Below, piece by piece: positions 49,192 through 60,600 of a DNA stretch of 64,000 bases (its first letter is position 1; each line of letters starts with the position of its first letter). The position numbers were made by a program, and so were the translations under genes. This DNA is from Magnetococcales bacterium (GTDB lineage: Bacteria > Pseudomonadota > Magnetococcia > Magnetococcales > Magnetaquicoccaceae), in assembly GCA_015231755.1 (NCBI GenBank), contig JADGAZ010000018.1, positions 1-64,000 of the forward strand, read 5' to 3'. Under the pieces are notes generated by a model. That model ran no database searches. It saw only the letters and a program-made list of their open reading frames with translations, and was not told the DNA's origin.

Positions 49192-50658
49192 ATGGCGTAT
49201 GGTCTGGCTCAGGAACTGAAGCTTCGCATGGGCATGCAACTGGTGATGACCCCCCAGTTGCAGATGGCGATCCGTTTGTTGCAGATGTCAAGTCTGGATC
49301 TTGCTGAATATCTTCAGGAGGAACTGGACAAGAATCCTTTGCTCGAACGCGAAGAAAGCATCTCGGGAGGTCTGGAGGCGGAAGATCCCAGCGGCCCGGA
49401 AAAACTCGCCAAAAGCGATGACCTGATGGATGCGGCCTCTCCGATCATGGAGACCTCGATTTCCGACGAGTTGCCGGTGGACGCGGACTGGTCGGATGTC
49501 TACTCCGGCGACAGCTTCGGCGCGGCCCAGTTTGAATCCTCCGCCACCAGCGAAGCCCCTCCCCTGGAAAACACCCTCACCCGTGGCGATAGCCTGTTCG
49601 ATCACTTGAGCTGGCAGTTGGGGGTTTCGGCGGTCAACAACCGGGAACGGGTCTTCGGCATGGCGATCATCGACGCCATCGACGACAACGGCTATCTCGG
49701 GGCGGAACTCCAAATCCTCGCCGAAATGACCGGCGCCACCCTCGACGAAATGGAAGATGCCCTGCTGCTGGTGCAATCCTTCGATCCTCCCGGGGTGGCG
49801 GCGCGCAATCTGGCGGAATGTCTGCTGTTGCAACTCAAGGCCCGCAAACAGGCGGTCCCCCCCTACACCTCCCTGCTGGACAAACTGGAAGATCTGGGAC
49901 GCCGGGACTACCGCAAACTCAAACGGGTCTTGAAGCTCGACGACGACGAACTGGCGGATGCGGTGGATGTCATTCAATCCCTGAATCCCAAACCGGGTCT
50001 GGCCTTTGGCGCGGAGCAGACCAACTACATCATTCCGGATGTCTTCGTGCGCAAGCAGGAAGGGGAATGGGTGGTGGAGGTCAATCCCGAAACCGTTCCC
50101 AAACTGCGCATCAACCGCACCTACGAAAAGGCCATCAACGACCGCATGTCCGAACAGGACAAACGGTTCCTCACGGAAAACGCCCGCTCGGCCCAGTGGC
50201 TGATCAAAAGCCTGGAACAACGTTCCAGCACCATTTATCGGGTGGCGGAAAGCATTGTCCGGTTTCAAAAGGATTTTCTGGAATACGGCCCGGAATACCT
50301 GCGTCCCCTGATTCTCAAGGACGTGGCCGACGACATCGGCGTACACGAATCCACCGCGTCCCGGGTGACCAGCAACAAGTACATGCACACCAACCGGGGA
50401 ATCTTCGAGCTCAAGTTTTTCTTCTCCTCCTCCCTGGCCTCGGACAGCGGCGAAAACCACTCCTCGGAAGCGGTGAAGTTCAAAATCCGCAAACTGGTGG
50501 AAGGAGAGTCGCCACGGCGTCCCCTGTCGGACGAGAAATTGGCCAAGCTCTTGCAAGATCAGGGCATTGCGGTGGCCCGTCGCACGGTGGCCAAATATCG
50601 GGACGCCTTGAGCATCCCCTCCTCCTCGCGACGCAAACGCTTGGCACCTGACAAATAA
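49192..50658 (+). CDS. rpoN: RNA polymerase sigma-54 factor
   Basis: 488 residues, normal length. Region I is Gln/Leu-rich (LAQELKLRMGMQLVMTPQLQMAIRLLQMSSLDL) and binds activators; an acidic region II follows; the core-binding and DNA-binding parts end with the HTH (VADDIGVHESTASRVTSNKYM) and the RpoN box VARRTVAKYRDAL. It directs transcription from -24/-12 promoters with an AAA+ activator. The ATG at 49192 follows lptB directly, the usual order. The hpf and ptsN genes that normally follow are absent; rapZ comes next. Confidence 0.96.
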   Translation: MAYGLAQELKLRMGMQLVMTPQLQMAIRLLQMSSLDLAEYLQEELDKNPLLEREESISGGLEAEDPSGPEKLAKSDDLMDAASPIMETSISDELPVDADWSDVYSGDSFGAAQFESSATSEAPPLENTLTRGDSLFDHLSWQLGVSAVNNRERVFGMAIIDAIDDNGYLGAELQILAEMTGATLDEMEDALLLVQSFDPPGVAARNLAECLLLQLKARKQAVPPYTSLLDKLEDLGRRDYRKLKRVLKLDDDELADAVDVIQSLNPKPGLAFGAEQTNYIIPDVFVRKQEGEWVVEVNPETVPKLRINRTYEKAINDRMSEQDKRFLTENARSAQWLIKSLEQRSSTIYRVAESIVRFQKDFLEYGPEYLRPLILKDVADDIGVHESTASRVTSNKYMHTNRGIFELKFFFSSSLASDSGENHSSEAVKFKIRKLVEGESPRRPLSDEKLAKLLQDQGIAVARRTVAKYRDALSIPSSSRRKRLAPDK

Positions 50659-50686
50659 TCCACGGTCGGAGGTTCCGGAATCCCCC

Positions 50687-51577
50687 ATGCCCCTGCCACA
50701 AAAAATCCGCCATCTGATCCTGGTGACCGGCCTGTCGGGTGCCGGCAAATCCAGCGCCCTGAAATACCTGGAGGATCTGGGCTATTTCTGGGTGGACAAT
50801 CTTCCGTTTGAACTCATGCCCGCCTGTCTGAAACACTTCGCCCAGGAGGGCAATCCGGCCCATCTGGCCATCGGCATCCACATGCGGGGAGAAAGCGCCC
50901 TCTCCTGTTTTCAGGAGTGCCGCCAACAACTGAACGAACAAGCCGAAAGGGTCGAAACCATCTTCTTGGAAGCCGACGCGGATGTGTTGATCCGTCGTTA
51001 TCGGGAAACCCGTCGTCGTCACCCCCTGGCCCAGGAGTTGACGGTGGGAGAGGCGGTGAAACAGGAAATCCTGGATCTGGGACCGGTACGGGCCTCCGCC
51101 GACATGATCATCGACACCACCTCCCTGATCGTGCCCCAGCTCAAAGAACACCTGGATCTGGCGTTCCACGCGGGCATGGACGCGGATCTGATGATCTTCA
51201 TCCGCTCTTTCGGGTTCAAGTACGGGGTCAACACCGACGCGGACATGGTGCTGGATGGCCGATTTCTGCTCAATCCCCACTACGATGACCAACTGCGTCC
51301 CTTCACCGGTCTGGATGAACCGATCATCCGTTTCCTGGAACAACAAGGCGAATCCCTGCTGTTCCTGGAGCGTCTGGAATCCTTGTTCGAGTACCTGATC
51401 CCCCGCTACAAACAAGAGAAAAAACGCTATTTCACCATAGACATCGGCTGTACCGGCGGCAAACACCGCTCGGTCTATCTGGTGGAACAACTGGCGGAAC
51501 GGTTGCGGTGTCTGGGCCATCAGGTGCGGGTGCGACACCGGGATCTGAATCGCAACAAACGCAGCGGAGCGGATTGA
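50687..51577 (+). CDS. rapZ: RNase adapter protein / P-loop nucleotide-binding protein RapZ
   Basis: 296 residues. Walker A VTGLSGAGKSSALKYLEDLGYF with VDNLPFELMPA is the unmistakable YvcJ/RapZ start; the C-terminal DIGCTGGKHRSVYLVEQLAERLR is the conserved sugar-phosphate-binding part. In E. coli it senses glucosamine-6-phosphate and delivers the GlmZ sRNA to RNase E; here an rne gene is encoded about 6 kb away. CGGAGG lies 15 bases and GGAA six to eight bases before the ATG. Its 3' end forms part of the terminator stem. Confidence 0.94.
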   Translation: MPLPQKIRHLILVTGLSGAGKSSALKYLEDLGYFWVDNLPFELMPACLKHFAQEGNPAHLAIGIHMRGESALSCFQECRQQLNEQAERVETIFLEADADVLIRRYRETRRRHPLAQELTVGEAVKQEILDLGPVRASADMIIDTTSLIVPQLKEHLDLAFHAGMDADLMIFIRSFGFKYGVNTDADMVLDGRFLLNPHYDDQLRPFTGLDEPIIRFLEQQGESLLFLERLESLFEYLIPRYKQEKKRYFTIDIGCTGGKHRSVYLVEQLAERLRCLGHQVRVRHRDLNRNKRSGAD

Positions 51578-51600
51578 TTGACGCATCGCTGTTTTTTTTT
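51562..51600 (+). terminator. Rho-independent terminator of the rpoN-rapZ operon
   Basis: CAGCG/CGCTG (51562-51566 with 51587-51591) and GCG/CGC (51569-51571 with 51582-51584) form a stem with one imperfect inner pair, followed by nine T residues (51592-51600). The left arm overlaps the last codons of rapZ. Confidence 0.75.
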
Positions 51601-51716
51601 ATTGTTGCCGCATCAGAAATTCGTTAATTTATTCGATTCGATTTCAACCCGCGTCGCGCTTGCCGGACGGCGTCCCGGATGAATTCCCGAATCCCACACA
51701 TTTTGGAGTGAATGGC

Positions 51717-52892
51717 ATGGAGCGAGCGTTTCTGTTCACCTCGGAATCGGTTTCCGAAGGACATCCCGACAAAATGGCCGACCGGATCTCGGATGGTGTG
51801 CTGGATGCCATTCTGGCACAAGATCCCACCAGCCGCGTGGCCTGCGAAACCCTGATCACCACCGGCATGGTGGTGATCGCCGGAGAAATCACCACCAAAG
51901 CGGTGGTGGATTATCCCACCGTGGCCCGGGAAGCGGTCAAGGAGATCGGATACGACTCATCGTTCATGGGATTCGATCACGCCTCGTGCGCGGTGCTGGT
52001 CTCTTTGGACAAGCAGTCCCCGGATATCGCCCAGGGGGTCAACGAAGGCCAGGGACTCGACCTGGATCAAGGAGCCGGTGACCAGGGGTTGATGTTCGGC
52101 TACGCCTGCGACGAAACCCCGGCCCTCATGCCCATGCCGATCCATTACGCCCACCGTCTGATGGAACGGCAAGCCGCCGTGCGCAAATCCGGTCAGCTCT
52201 CCTGGCTGCGTCCCGACGCCAAATCCCAGGTGACGGTCCGCTACGAACAGGGACGTCCCTCCGCCATCGAGGCCGTGGTGGTCTCCACCCAACACCATCC
52301 GGACATCGCCTATGCCGATCTGCGGGAAGCGGTGATCGAAGAGATCATCAAGCCGGTCATCCCCGCCCAGCATTTGAGCCCCAACGTGGTCTATCACGTC
52401 AACCCCACGGGTCGCTTCGTGATCGGTGGTCCGGTGGGAGACTGCGGCCTGACCGGACGCAAAATCATCGTCGATACCTACGGCGGTGCCGGTCGTCACG
52501 GTGGGGGCGCCTTCTCGGGCAAGGATCCCTCCAAGGTGGATCGCTCTTCGGCCTACATGGGCCGCTACGTGGCCAAAAACATCGTGGCCGCCGGACTGGC
52601 CGCACGTTGCGAAATCCAGGTGGCCTATGCCATCGGCCTGTCGAAACCCGTCTCCTTGATGGTGCAAACCTTTGGCACCGGACGCATCCCGGATGACCAG
52701 ATCGAACGGATCGTGGCGGATATCTTTGATCTGCGTCCCAAGGCGATCACGCGGCATCTCAACCTGCTGCGTCCGATCTATGCCAAGACTGCCGCCTATG
52801 GGCACTTCGGTCGGGAACTGCCGGAGTTCACCTGGGAAAAAACCGACAAAATCGAAGCCCTGCGCGGGGCTGCCGGTCTGTCATCCCTCTAG
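51717..52892 (+). CDS. metK: S-adenosylmethionine synthetase
   Basis: 391 residues, normal for MetK, which makes SAM from methionine and ATP. The start [20 protein letters not shown], the methionine/ATP loop [12 protein letters not shown], and the P-loop-like [20 protein letters not shown] (about residues 262-281) are diagnostic. ATG at 51717 is selected by GGAG (51704-51707) nine bases upstream; the frame is open before it without support. ahcY follows 25 bp downstream, pairing SAM synthesis with SAH removal in one transcript. I see no known SAM riboswitch in the 140 bp leader. Confidence 0.97.
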   Translation: MERAFLFTSESVSEGHPDKMADRISDGVLDAILAQDPTSRVACETLITTGMVVIAGEITTKAVVDYPTVAREAVKEIGYDSSFMGFDHASCAVLVSLDKQSPDIAQGVNEGQGLDLDQGAGDQGLMFGYACDETPALMPMPIHYAHRLMERQAAVRKSGQLSWLRPDAKSQVTVRYEQGRPSAIEAVVVSTQHHPDIAYADLREAVIEEIIKPVIPAQHLSPNVVYHVNPTGRFVIGGPVGDCGLTGRKIIVDTYGGAGRHGGGAFSGKDPSKVDRSSAYMGRYVAKNIVAAGLAARCEIQVAYAIGLSKPVSLMVQTFGTGRIPDDQIERIVADIFDLRPKAITRHLNLLRPIYAKTAAYGHFGRELPEFTWEKTDKIEALRGAAGLSSL

Positions 52893-52917
52893 AACGCATC
52901 ACACCAACGAGAGTCTC

Positions 52918-54231
<1,314 letters not shown>

Positions 54232-54685
54232 GCATCAAAAAAAAGCGCGGATTCCTGTGAGGGAGTCCGCGCCTACTTCTTGCAACACTCTTCTTCCTGC
54301 CATTACTCGCCATCCATCGCCTTTATTATCCCTGCCATACTGACTGACATCTGTGAATCAACGCCATCAGCCTGATCAAAGCCTGTGGAGCGTTCAATTT
54401 CGCCACAATAAATTATATTAAGTATTTTTAAAAAATATAATCATTATTTATGTTAAGATAAGAATCTAATAGCAGGATAAAAATGATAATAAATGAACCA
54501 TAAACCATGCTTAAAATAATCAATTATTCTTGAATACGGTAATTAATAACAAAGAACAATAAGACAAAAAAAATTAACACTTGCAACATATTTTTCAATC
54601 GTGATAGCCTGCATCTGCTAACAACATATAAATAATTATAATTATTAAATAACACCCCGCAATCACACACATCAGGAGGACCACC
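54232..54685. other. AT-rich intergenic region before the NTPase gene
   Basis: About 450 bp with no gene. The first 60 bp hold the ahcY hairpin; from about 54400 the sequence becomes strongly A+T-rich, with runs such as ATAAATTATATTAAG and ATAATTATAATTATT. TATAAT at 54637-54642 is a possible -10 but has no good -35. An AGGAGG at 54674-54679, six bases before ATG 54686, is a strong ribosome-binding site. No tRNA, att repeat or integrase is visible. Confidence 0.6.
54245..54272 (+). terminator. Hairpin after ahcY
   Basis: GCGCGGA (54245-54251) pairs with TCCGCGC (54266-54272), with partial pairing further in. An A-run precedes it on the plus strand (T-run on the minus strand), so it would terminate minus-strand transcription better than ahcY. 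Confidence 0.5.
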
Positions 54686-57553
54686 ATGCCCAACAAGACA
54701 GCAGAGAACATCCAGTTTTTTTTCAAAAAGCTACAATATACGGATCTAAATACTCAAAGAGATGCGATTGACAACAAAACAAACCACCTCGCAAACATCT
54801 ATTCAAAGATGCAGGATGATCTTAATCTATTCTTCTTCAATGATATCAACAGCAACGAATGGCTAAGATCCATGTATGTTGTACCCAATCACGAGAACAC
54901 ACCAGAAATTAACGACTGTTACGTTGATTATTTCAAATATTTACTACAACTCAAGAGGCTAAAAAATCCGGTCGACACATTCACAAACATGATCACCTCA
55001 CCGTTATTGTTAAACGAGAAGATCATCATGGCAGGATGCCCAGGAACCGGAAAATCATCACTGATCAATCATCTTTCAAGGACTTTAAATATAGAATCAA
55101 CCATCATTTCATCGTCGAACTTCGATAATTTTAACTCCACCAATAAAAATGAAATAATGGATCGCATTCTCAACGAGATCGAATCGGAAACAGAAACAAA
55201 ATCTCAAGGAAACATCCATAACAGAATCAGACAACTACAAAAGATAAAAGACAAGAAAATAATCCTACATTTTATTGATAATATAGACAGAACCAGAAAC
55301 ACTCCAGTTGAACAACTCGTCTTTGAGACAGCTTTCAATCTACATGATTCTTTGATTCAGAAAGATACAATCAATAGTACAAAGTGGATCTTCGTTATTT
55401 CATTAAGAAGAAGCACACTGTTTCAACTCTTTGTTGACCAGAAATCTGAATTTGTACGCAAGGCCCATAAAATTTTTCTACTCCCTCCACCTCCTCTTGC
55501 GGAAGTCTTTGAGAAACGCCTGGCAGCTATGGAGATTTATGCGCACAAGTTCATTCACAACAATCCAGTTATCGCGAAAGTAAGAATTGAACACGAAGGA
55601 AGGGAATACCATGTTGAGATAACAAGAAAAGACGCTTTCTTACTTCTGAAACAGTTCATGAACAATCTCGATGAAGAAGCTTACGCCTATTTGCATAATA
55701 TTACTCTTGGAGGAGTCAGATCACAACTCAGAATATTCCCAGAAATCCTGAAAACAAAATCCTTCTCAGAATCCAGAATCTCTATTGCAATCATAGGGCT
55801 AATTAAAGATGTTTATTGTAAAACAAAAACTTATGACAATCAAATAAACGAAAAAATAACCCAGAAAGATATTATCTATGCGCTTGATGGATTCCCATTC
55901 GCCATTCTTGATAACAATCTTGATTTCATTTGCGATCAGAATCTGTTCGACAACCTTCAATCCAATGACCACAATGACGACTTCTCAAACACGATCCACA
56001 CAAAAAATGAGAAATACAAAACACGTCCCAGATGGCAAAACTTCCTTGTAAAGATAAGGATACTTCAATATCTGACAATCAAATACTCAAGACTCATTGA
56101 CGAAGATTCTGGCGAATGCCTCACTTCCATACTGTATCAGTTCCAAAAGATCGGATACGATGAAAAAGATATAACTTTAGCTCTTATCTCTTTAATCAAT
56201 TCACGACTGGTTTTGAGTACGGATCTGAGAGGAAAAAATATTCGCTATAACAAGTTGGAACATATCGTCGTATCCCCCCTCGGCACCTATTATATGGAAA
56301 AGGTTCTCGACTCTTTTGCCTATTACGAAACTATAGTCGCCCATTGCCCCGTCAATTTCCAAATTCTGGGCAACTTTGGAACCAAAAGAAGATATTCATC
56401 TTATCATGTTGCAGAAATGATTAGAATAATTCAATTGGCTGAAACGACTGAAGAGTTCTATGCTACCAGAAACGAAGGCATCCACCTGCTAAACATGATT
56501 CGCAAAGAATATTTATGGAAAGAAATGAAAAATTTATGGTATACTGTCTCCAAAGGATTCTATCGTGACAACGAATCCGACAACAAGGGGCGAGAAATCT
56601 TAAAGAAACTTCCAATAATGGGTTATGATTTCGATACATCTTACAAAGTGGATGAGCAATGCAAAAAATGCTTGTCCTTGCTATTAAGAACAGATCCTGC
56701 ACGATTCAGGAATCCCTATCATTGCGACTCCTGGAGAAAAGAAAATATCAATCTCATCAAACCAGAACAGGAACAAACAATAGGTTACGAACTGTTTTTC
56801 ATGCTGAAAATCGGAGACACGAAACCCCTTCTCGACGGTTATCCAGACTGTGAGAATACTTTCTGTTCAGCAGGCAGCATTATCGAAAAAATCAGATTTC
56901 TTGGAGGGGAACGCTTCAATGGCACTTCTGTGGCGAACAATTTACTGAACCTTGACAAAATATTCATTAAAACACTGTTCAAAACGGCAGAAAAATTATG
57001 TTCAGAAAATAATCATATCAGATTCCTCTCCATCAACCTGGCTCAAGAAACATTTGAAAGCCAAAAGAATATAGAAATAACTCTCAACCAATTAACAAAT
57101 GAAACTTCATGCAGAAAAATTATCTTTGAGATACCTGAAGAACATAATCCCAGTCAATTCGTTCATTCAATATCAAAGATAATATCAATTTTTCACGAGG
57201 ACCAAACACTCAAAATCGGAAAGGATGATATCCTATCCAAAAAAGCAACAGCCACCGAACATTATTATACAAAAGACATTATGAGACATGTCGCCTTTGA
57301 GAAACTGGACTGGGAAACCTTTCAACAGATGCACGACGACCTGGAAATGCATAAAAGACTCGCTGATGTCATCCTAGGCAGGTGCAAAGCGATGCAAGAG
57401 CATGGTGGATATTTTGTTGTGGAGGGGGTACAGGAGAGACATATGGAATTCATCTTGAATCTGTTCAATATCCCTCCTGCCAATAGTGAGATCCCACCTT
57501 ACAGACCGAATAATCTATGCATTCAGTCCAACAAACTGGCCTTCAAGAATTGA
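54686..57553 (+). CDS. P-loop NTPase with C-terminal degenerate EAL-like domain (unknown system)
   Basis: 955 residues, soluble. Residues 1-100: no match seen. NTPase module: Walker A AGCPGTGKSS (116-125), Walker B IILHFIDNIDR (192-202), a sensor-like WIFVISLRRS (234-243); the order fits STAND/AAA-type ATPases. Residues about 450-545 look like a winged helix (ILYQFQKIGYDEKDITLAL then NKLEHIVVSPLGTYYMEKV). The C-terminus (about 690-930) aligns by eye with EAL domains: TIGYELFF (E702), LSINLAQ (N784), IFEIPEE (E815), GKDDIL (D847, D848), FEKLDWETF (K873), FVVEGVQERH (E913); the usual QGY glutamine is missing. Codons rich in A/T (AGA, ATA, TTA) unlike the neighbours. AGGAGG six bases before ATG. 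Function unknown. Confidence 0.8.
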   Translation: MPNKTAENIQFFFKKLQYTDLNTQRDAIDNKTNHLANIYSKMQDDLNLFFFNDINSNEWLRSMYVVPNHENTPEINDCYVDYFKYLLQLKRLKNPVDTFTNMITSPLLLNEKIIMAGCPGTGKSSLINHLSRTLNIESTIISSSNFDNFNSTNKNEIMDRILNEIESETETKSQGNIHNRIRQLQKIKDKKIILHFIDNIDRTRNTPVEQLVFETAFNLHDSLIQKDTINSTKWIFVISLRRSTLFQLFVDQKSEFVRKAHKIFLLPPPPLAEVFEKRLAAMEIYAHKFIHNNPVIAKVRIEHEGREYHVEITRKDAFLLLKQFMNNLDEEAYAYLHNITLGGVRSQLRIFPEILKTKSFSESRISIAIIGLIKDVYCKTKTYDNQINEKITQKDIIYALDGFPFAILDNNLDFICDQNLFDNLQSNDHNDDFSNTIHTKNEKYKTRPRWQNFLVKIRILQYLTIKYSRLIDEDSGECLTSILYQFQKIGYDEKDITLALISLINSRLVLSTDLRGKNIRYNKLEHIVVSPLGTYYMEKVLDSFAYYETIVAHCPVNFQILGNFGTKRRYSSYHVAEMIRIIQLAETTEEFYATRNEGIHLLNMIRKEYLWKEMKNLWYTVSKGFYRDNESDNKGREILKKLPIMGYDFDTSYKVDEQCKKCLSLLLRTDPARFRNPYHCDSWRKENINLIKPEQEQTIGYELFFMLKIGDTKPLLDGYPDCENTFCSAGSIIEKIRFLGGERFNGTSVANNLLNLDKIFIKTLFKTAEKLCSENNHIRFLSINLAQETFESQKNIEITLNQLTNETSCRKIIFEIPEEHNPSQFVHSISKIISIFHEDQTLKIGKDDILSKKATATEHYYTKDIMRHVAFEKLDWETFQQMHDDLEMHKRLADVILGRCKAMQEHGGYFVVEGVQERHMEFILNLFNIPPANSEIPPYRPNNLCIQSNKLAFKN

Positions 57554-57592
57554 ACTACAGGATTTCCAACAGATCATCATAAAACAAACAAA

Positions 57593-57628
57593 GGGGTGGT
57601 TTATGTCCTCTTCAACATAAACCACCCC
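57593..57628. terminator. Bidirectional terminator between the NTPase gene and rne
   Basis: A perfect 14 bp stem, GGGGTGGTTTATGT (57593-57606) with ACATAAACCACCCC (57615-57628), and an 8-base loop. It separates the convergent NTPase gene and rne. On the minus strand it is followed by the T-rich TTTGTTTGTTTT, fitting rne termination best. Confidence 0.75.
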
Positions 57629-57644
57629 CATTCATCTAACCCGC

Positions 57645-60600
57645 TCACTCCTCCCAGGGAGGAGAAAGATCTTCGGATCGGATTGCCAATTCCGCTTTGG
57701 GCTTGGGCTCCGGCTTAGGTTCGGGCTTGGGCTCCGGCTTAGGTTCGGGCTTGGGCTCCGGCTTAGGTTCGGGCTTGGCCTCTGGCGCGGAATCGGATTT
57801 CGATTCCGCTTTGGGCTTGGGTTCCGCCTTGGGCCGGGGTTGGGATTTGGGGGTCTGATCCGGCTCCGCAGCAGGACTCACCTCCCCGTCTGCGGGGGGT
57901 GCCTCCCCTGATGAAGCAGCGGACTCTTCCCCTTCGACGGCGCCAGCGGCTCGACGGGAGGCGGCGGTGGAACGACGGCGCCGTCTCCGACGGGGGGCCC
58001 GGGTCTTGCCTTCCGAGGTGACGGCTGACTCCTCCTCGCCGCCACTCTCCTCCTCCGGTGCCTCGGTGGTGTCCGGCTCTTCGGATACGACAGGACGGGG
58101 AGGCGTGGCCTTTTTCACCGATCGGGGTGCCTTGGTGACCTCGGGTTGGGCCAGGATGAACAGCCCTGGGGCGGCTTCCATGGCCTGCACCCCCGGAATC
58201 ACGGGTGTGGACTCCTCCTCTTCCTCATCGTCGCCTTCGTCGCCGGACTCGATATCGGCCTGCAACTCACCGGGACGCAACGCGACCGAGGATTGAGCCG
58301 ACTTGCGACGACGACGACGACGACGTTTCTTCTTTTCCACCGTCTCCGTGGGAGCGGCGGTTTCCTGCTCCCCCTCTTCCCCGGGAGCAGTGGTCATGGC
58401 GGGCTGAGCGGTCGGCTTGGGGGTGGACTGCGGCTTGACTTCGGCCTTGGCGCGCACCGGTTCCTGAACCGAGGCCGGCGGGGCGGAAGACGCGCCGTTC
58501 CGGGCCGAACGGGATGAACCACCCGCGTTTTTGTTGCCCTTCTGCTCGGCCAACTCTTCCGGCGTGGGGGCGACCTTGGGACGCTCGGCCCGCTCCACCC
58601 GGTATTCCGGAGTTTGCAGGGTTTCGTCCCCCTGAATCAAAAGCGGTACCTGACTCTCCCCCTCCAGGGCGGCCAACTGGGCGCGCTTGTGGTTGAGCAG
58701 ATAGTTGGCCACATCCAGGGAGGTGCGATACACGATGCGCGTATAACGGTTCTTAGAGACATCCTCTTCCAGCATGCGGAACAGATGAATGGCCGTGGAC
58801 TCCACGGAACGGATCGTACCCAACCCCTTGCAGCGGGGACACTCCATGCGATTGGTTTCGCTGAAGGTGGGTTTCATGCGCTGACGGGACAACTCCAACA
58901 GGCCGAACTGGGAAATCTTGCCCAGTTGAATCTTGGCGCGATCCAATTTCAAGGCTTCGCGCATCTGGCGTTCCACCTCCAGATTGTGCTTCTTGTCCTC
59001 CATGTCGATGAAATCGATCACGATCAATCCGCCCAGATCCCGCAAACGCAACTGCCGGGCAATCTCCTCGGTGGCCTGGAGATTGGTCTTGAAGGCGGTG
59101 GTCTCCACGTCCTTCTCCCGGGTGGAGCGACCGGAGTTGATGTCGATGGTCACCATGGCCTCGGTAGGCTCGATGACGATGTACCCTCCGGATTTCAGTT
59201 GAATCACCCGTTCATGCATGGACTCGATCTGATTTTCGATCTGAAAACGGGAAAAAATCGGCTGCGGTTCCTTGTAGGGCTGAACCACCTTCATGTAGCG
59301 GGGCATGAGCAGACGCATGAAATCCTTGCCGCGCCGATAGCCCTCATGACCTTCGATGAGAATTTCGGTCATGTCGGTGCTGTAGAGATCCCGGATGGTG
59401 CGCATGATGAGATCCCCCTCCTCATGGATCACCATGGGCCCTTCGGCCTGGGCGGCATTATCGAGGATTTTCTTCCACAAGCGCAGCAGATAGTTCAGAT
59501 CCCGGATAATCTCCCGTTTGGTGCGTCCCAATCCGGCGGTGCGAATGATGAGACTCACCTGACCGGGAATGGCGATGGTCTCGATGATTTCTTTGAGTTT
59601 CTTGCGTTCCAGGCTGTCGGTGATCTTGCGGGAGATGCCTCCGCCCCCTTCGTTTTCCGGCAGAAGCACGGCATAGCGTCCAGCCAGGGACAGATTGGTG
59701 GTCAACGAGGCACCCTTGTTGCCCCGTGGCTCCTTGACCACCTGCACCAGCAGTTTCTGTCCCCGGGTGAGAATCTTCTGAATGGGCAGCCGTTGCCGGC
59801 GGGGAAAACGTTTGAAGGTGTCGAGCAACGGGGAGCCGTCGTCATCGATCTCCACCTCGTTGTCCAGATCGTCCGGGAGGGATCCGGATTCACCGCCAGA
59901 GAGGTGCCCGGACTCCTCATCACCGGCACCCGCTTCTTCGTAGAGATCTTCGCCGGACGGCTCACCACCGGCAGCATCGTCGCCGGACTCACCATCATCG
60001 CCAGACATCGCCGCGTCGGTGGACTCTTCGCCGGACTCGTCACCATCGGCAATCGCCGCGCCGGAAGCCTCTTCCCCATCCTCCACCTCTTCGAGCGGAT
60101 ATGCCGGAAAATCGGACGCCTCCACGTCGGTCTCGTGTGTTTCGGACTCCTGGCAGGACTCCAGCACGCCATCCGGATCCACGGATACGATTGCCACCGG
60201 CATCACCACTTCCGCGAAGGCTGGCGTCCGGATTGCGGCCATGACGGGTTCCGCCGCAGATTCGGGAAGATCGACCACCGGGACCGGCACCGCGGCGGAT
60301 GTGGGCGCCTGAAGCTTTACCGGTTTTTCCGGCTGCTTTTCCTCATCCTCATCGTCATAATCTTCATCGTACTCCCCTTCCTCATCGTCTTCGGGTTCCG
60401 GGAGAGGCAAAGGCAGATATTCACCCCGTTCCCCCTTGTCGTTGGTGGGGTAGTATTTGGGATGAATGTCGTTGACCGAAAGGAATCCCTGGCGTCCGCC
60501 GCCGAAGTCAATGAAAGCGGCCTGAAGAGACGGCTCGACACGGGAAACGCGAGCCAGATAGATGTTGCCTTTGATTTGCTCCCGGCTTGATGTTTCAATG

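Noticed and set aside
51578-51716. Possible SAM riboswitch in the metK leader
   Set aside because: I looked for the conserved cores of SAM-I, SAM-II and SAM/SAH types and found none by eye; a covariance-model search would settle it.
54245-54272. Hairpin as an attachment-site arm of the AT-rich island
   Set aside because: The hairpin at 57593 is unrelated in sequence, so there is no direct or inverted repeat pair flanking the island.
57699-57778. Short repeats that might suggest a CRISPR array
   Set aside because: The 24-bp units are directly contiguous without spacers and encode an in-frame KPEP peptide in RNase E.
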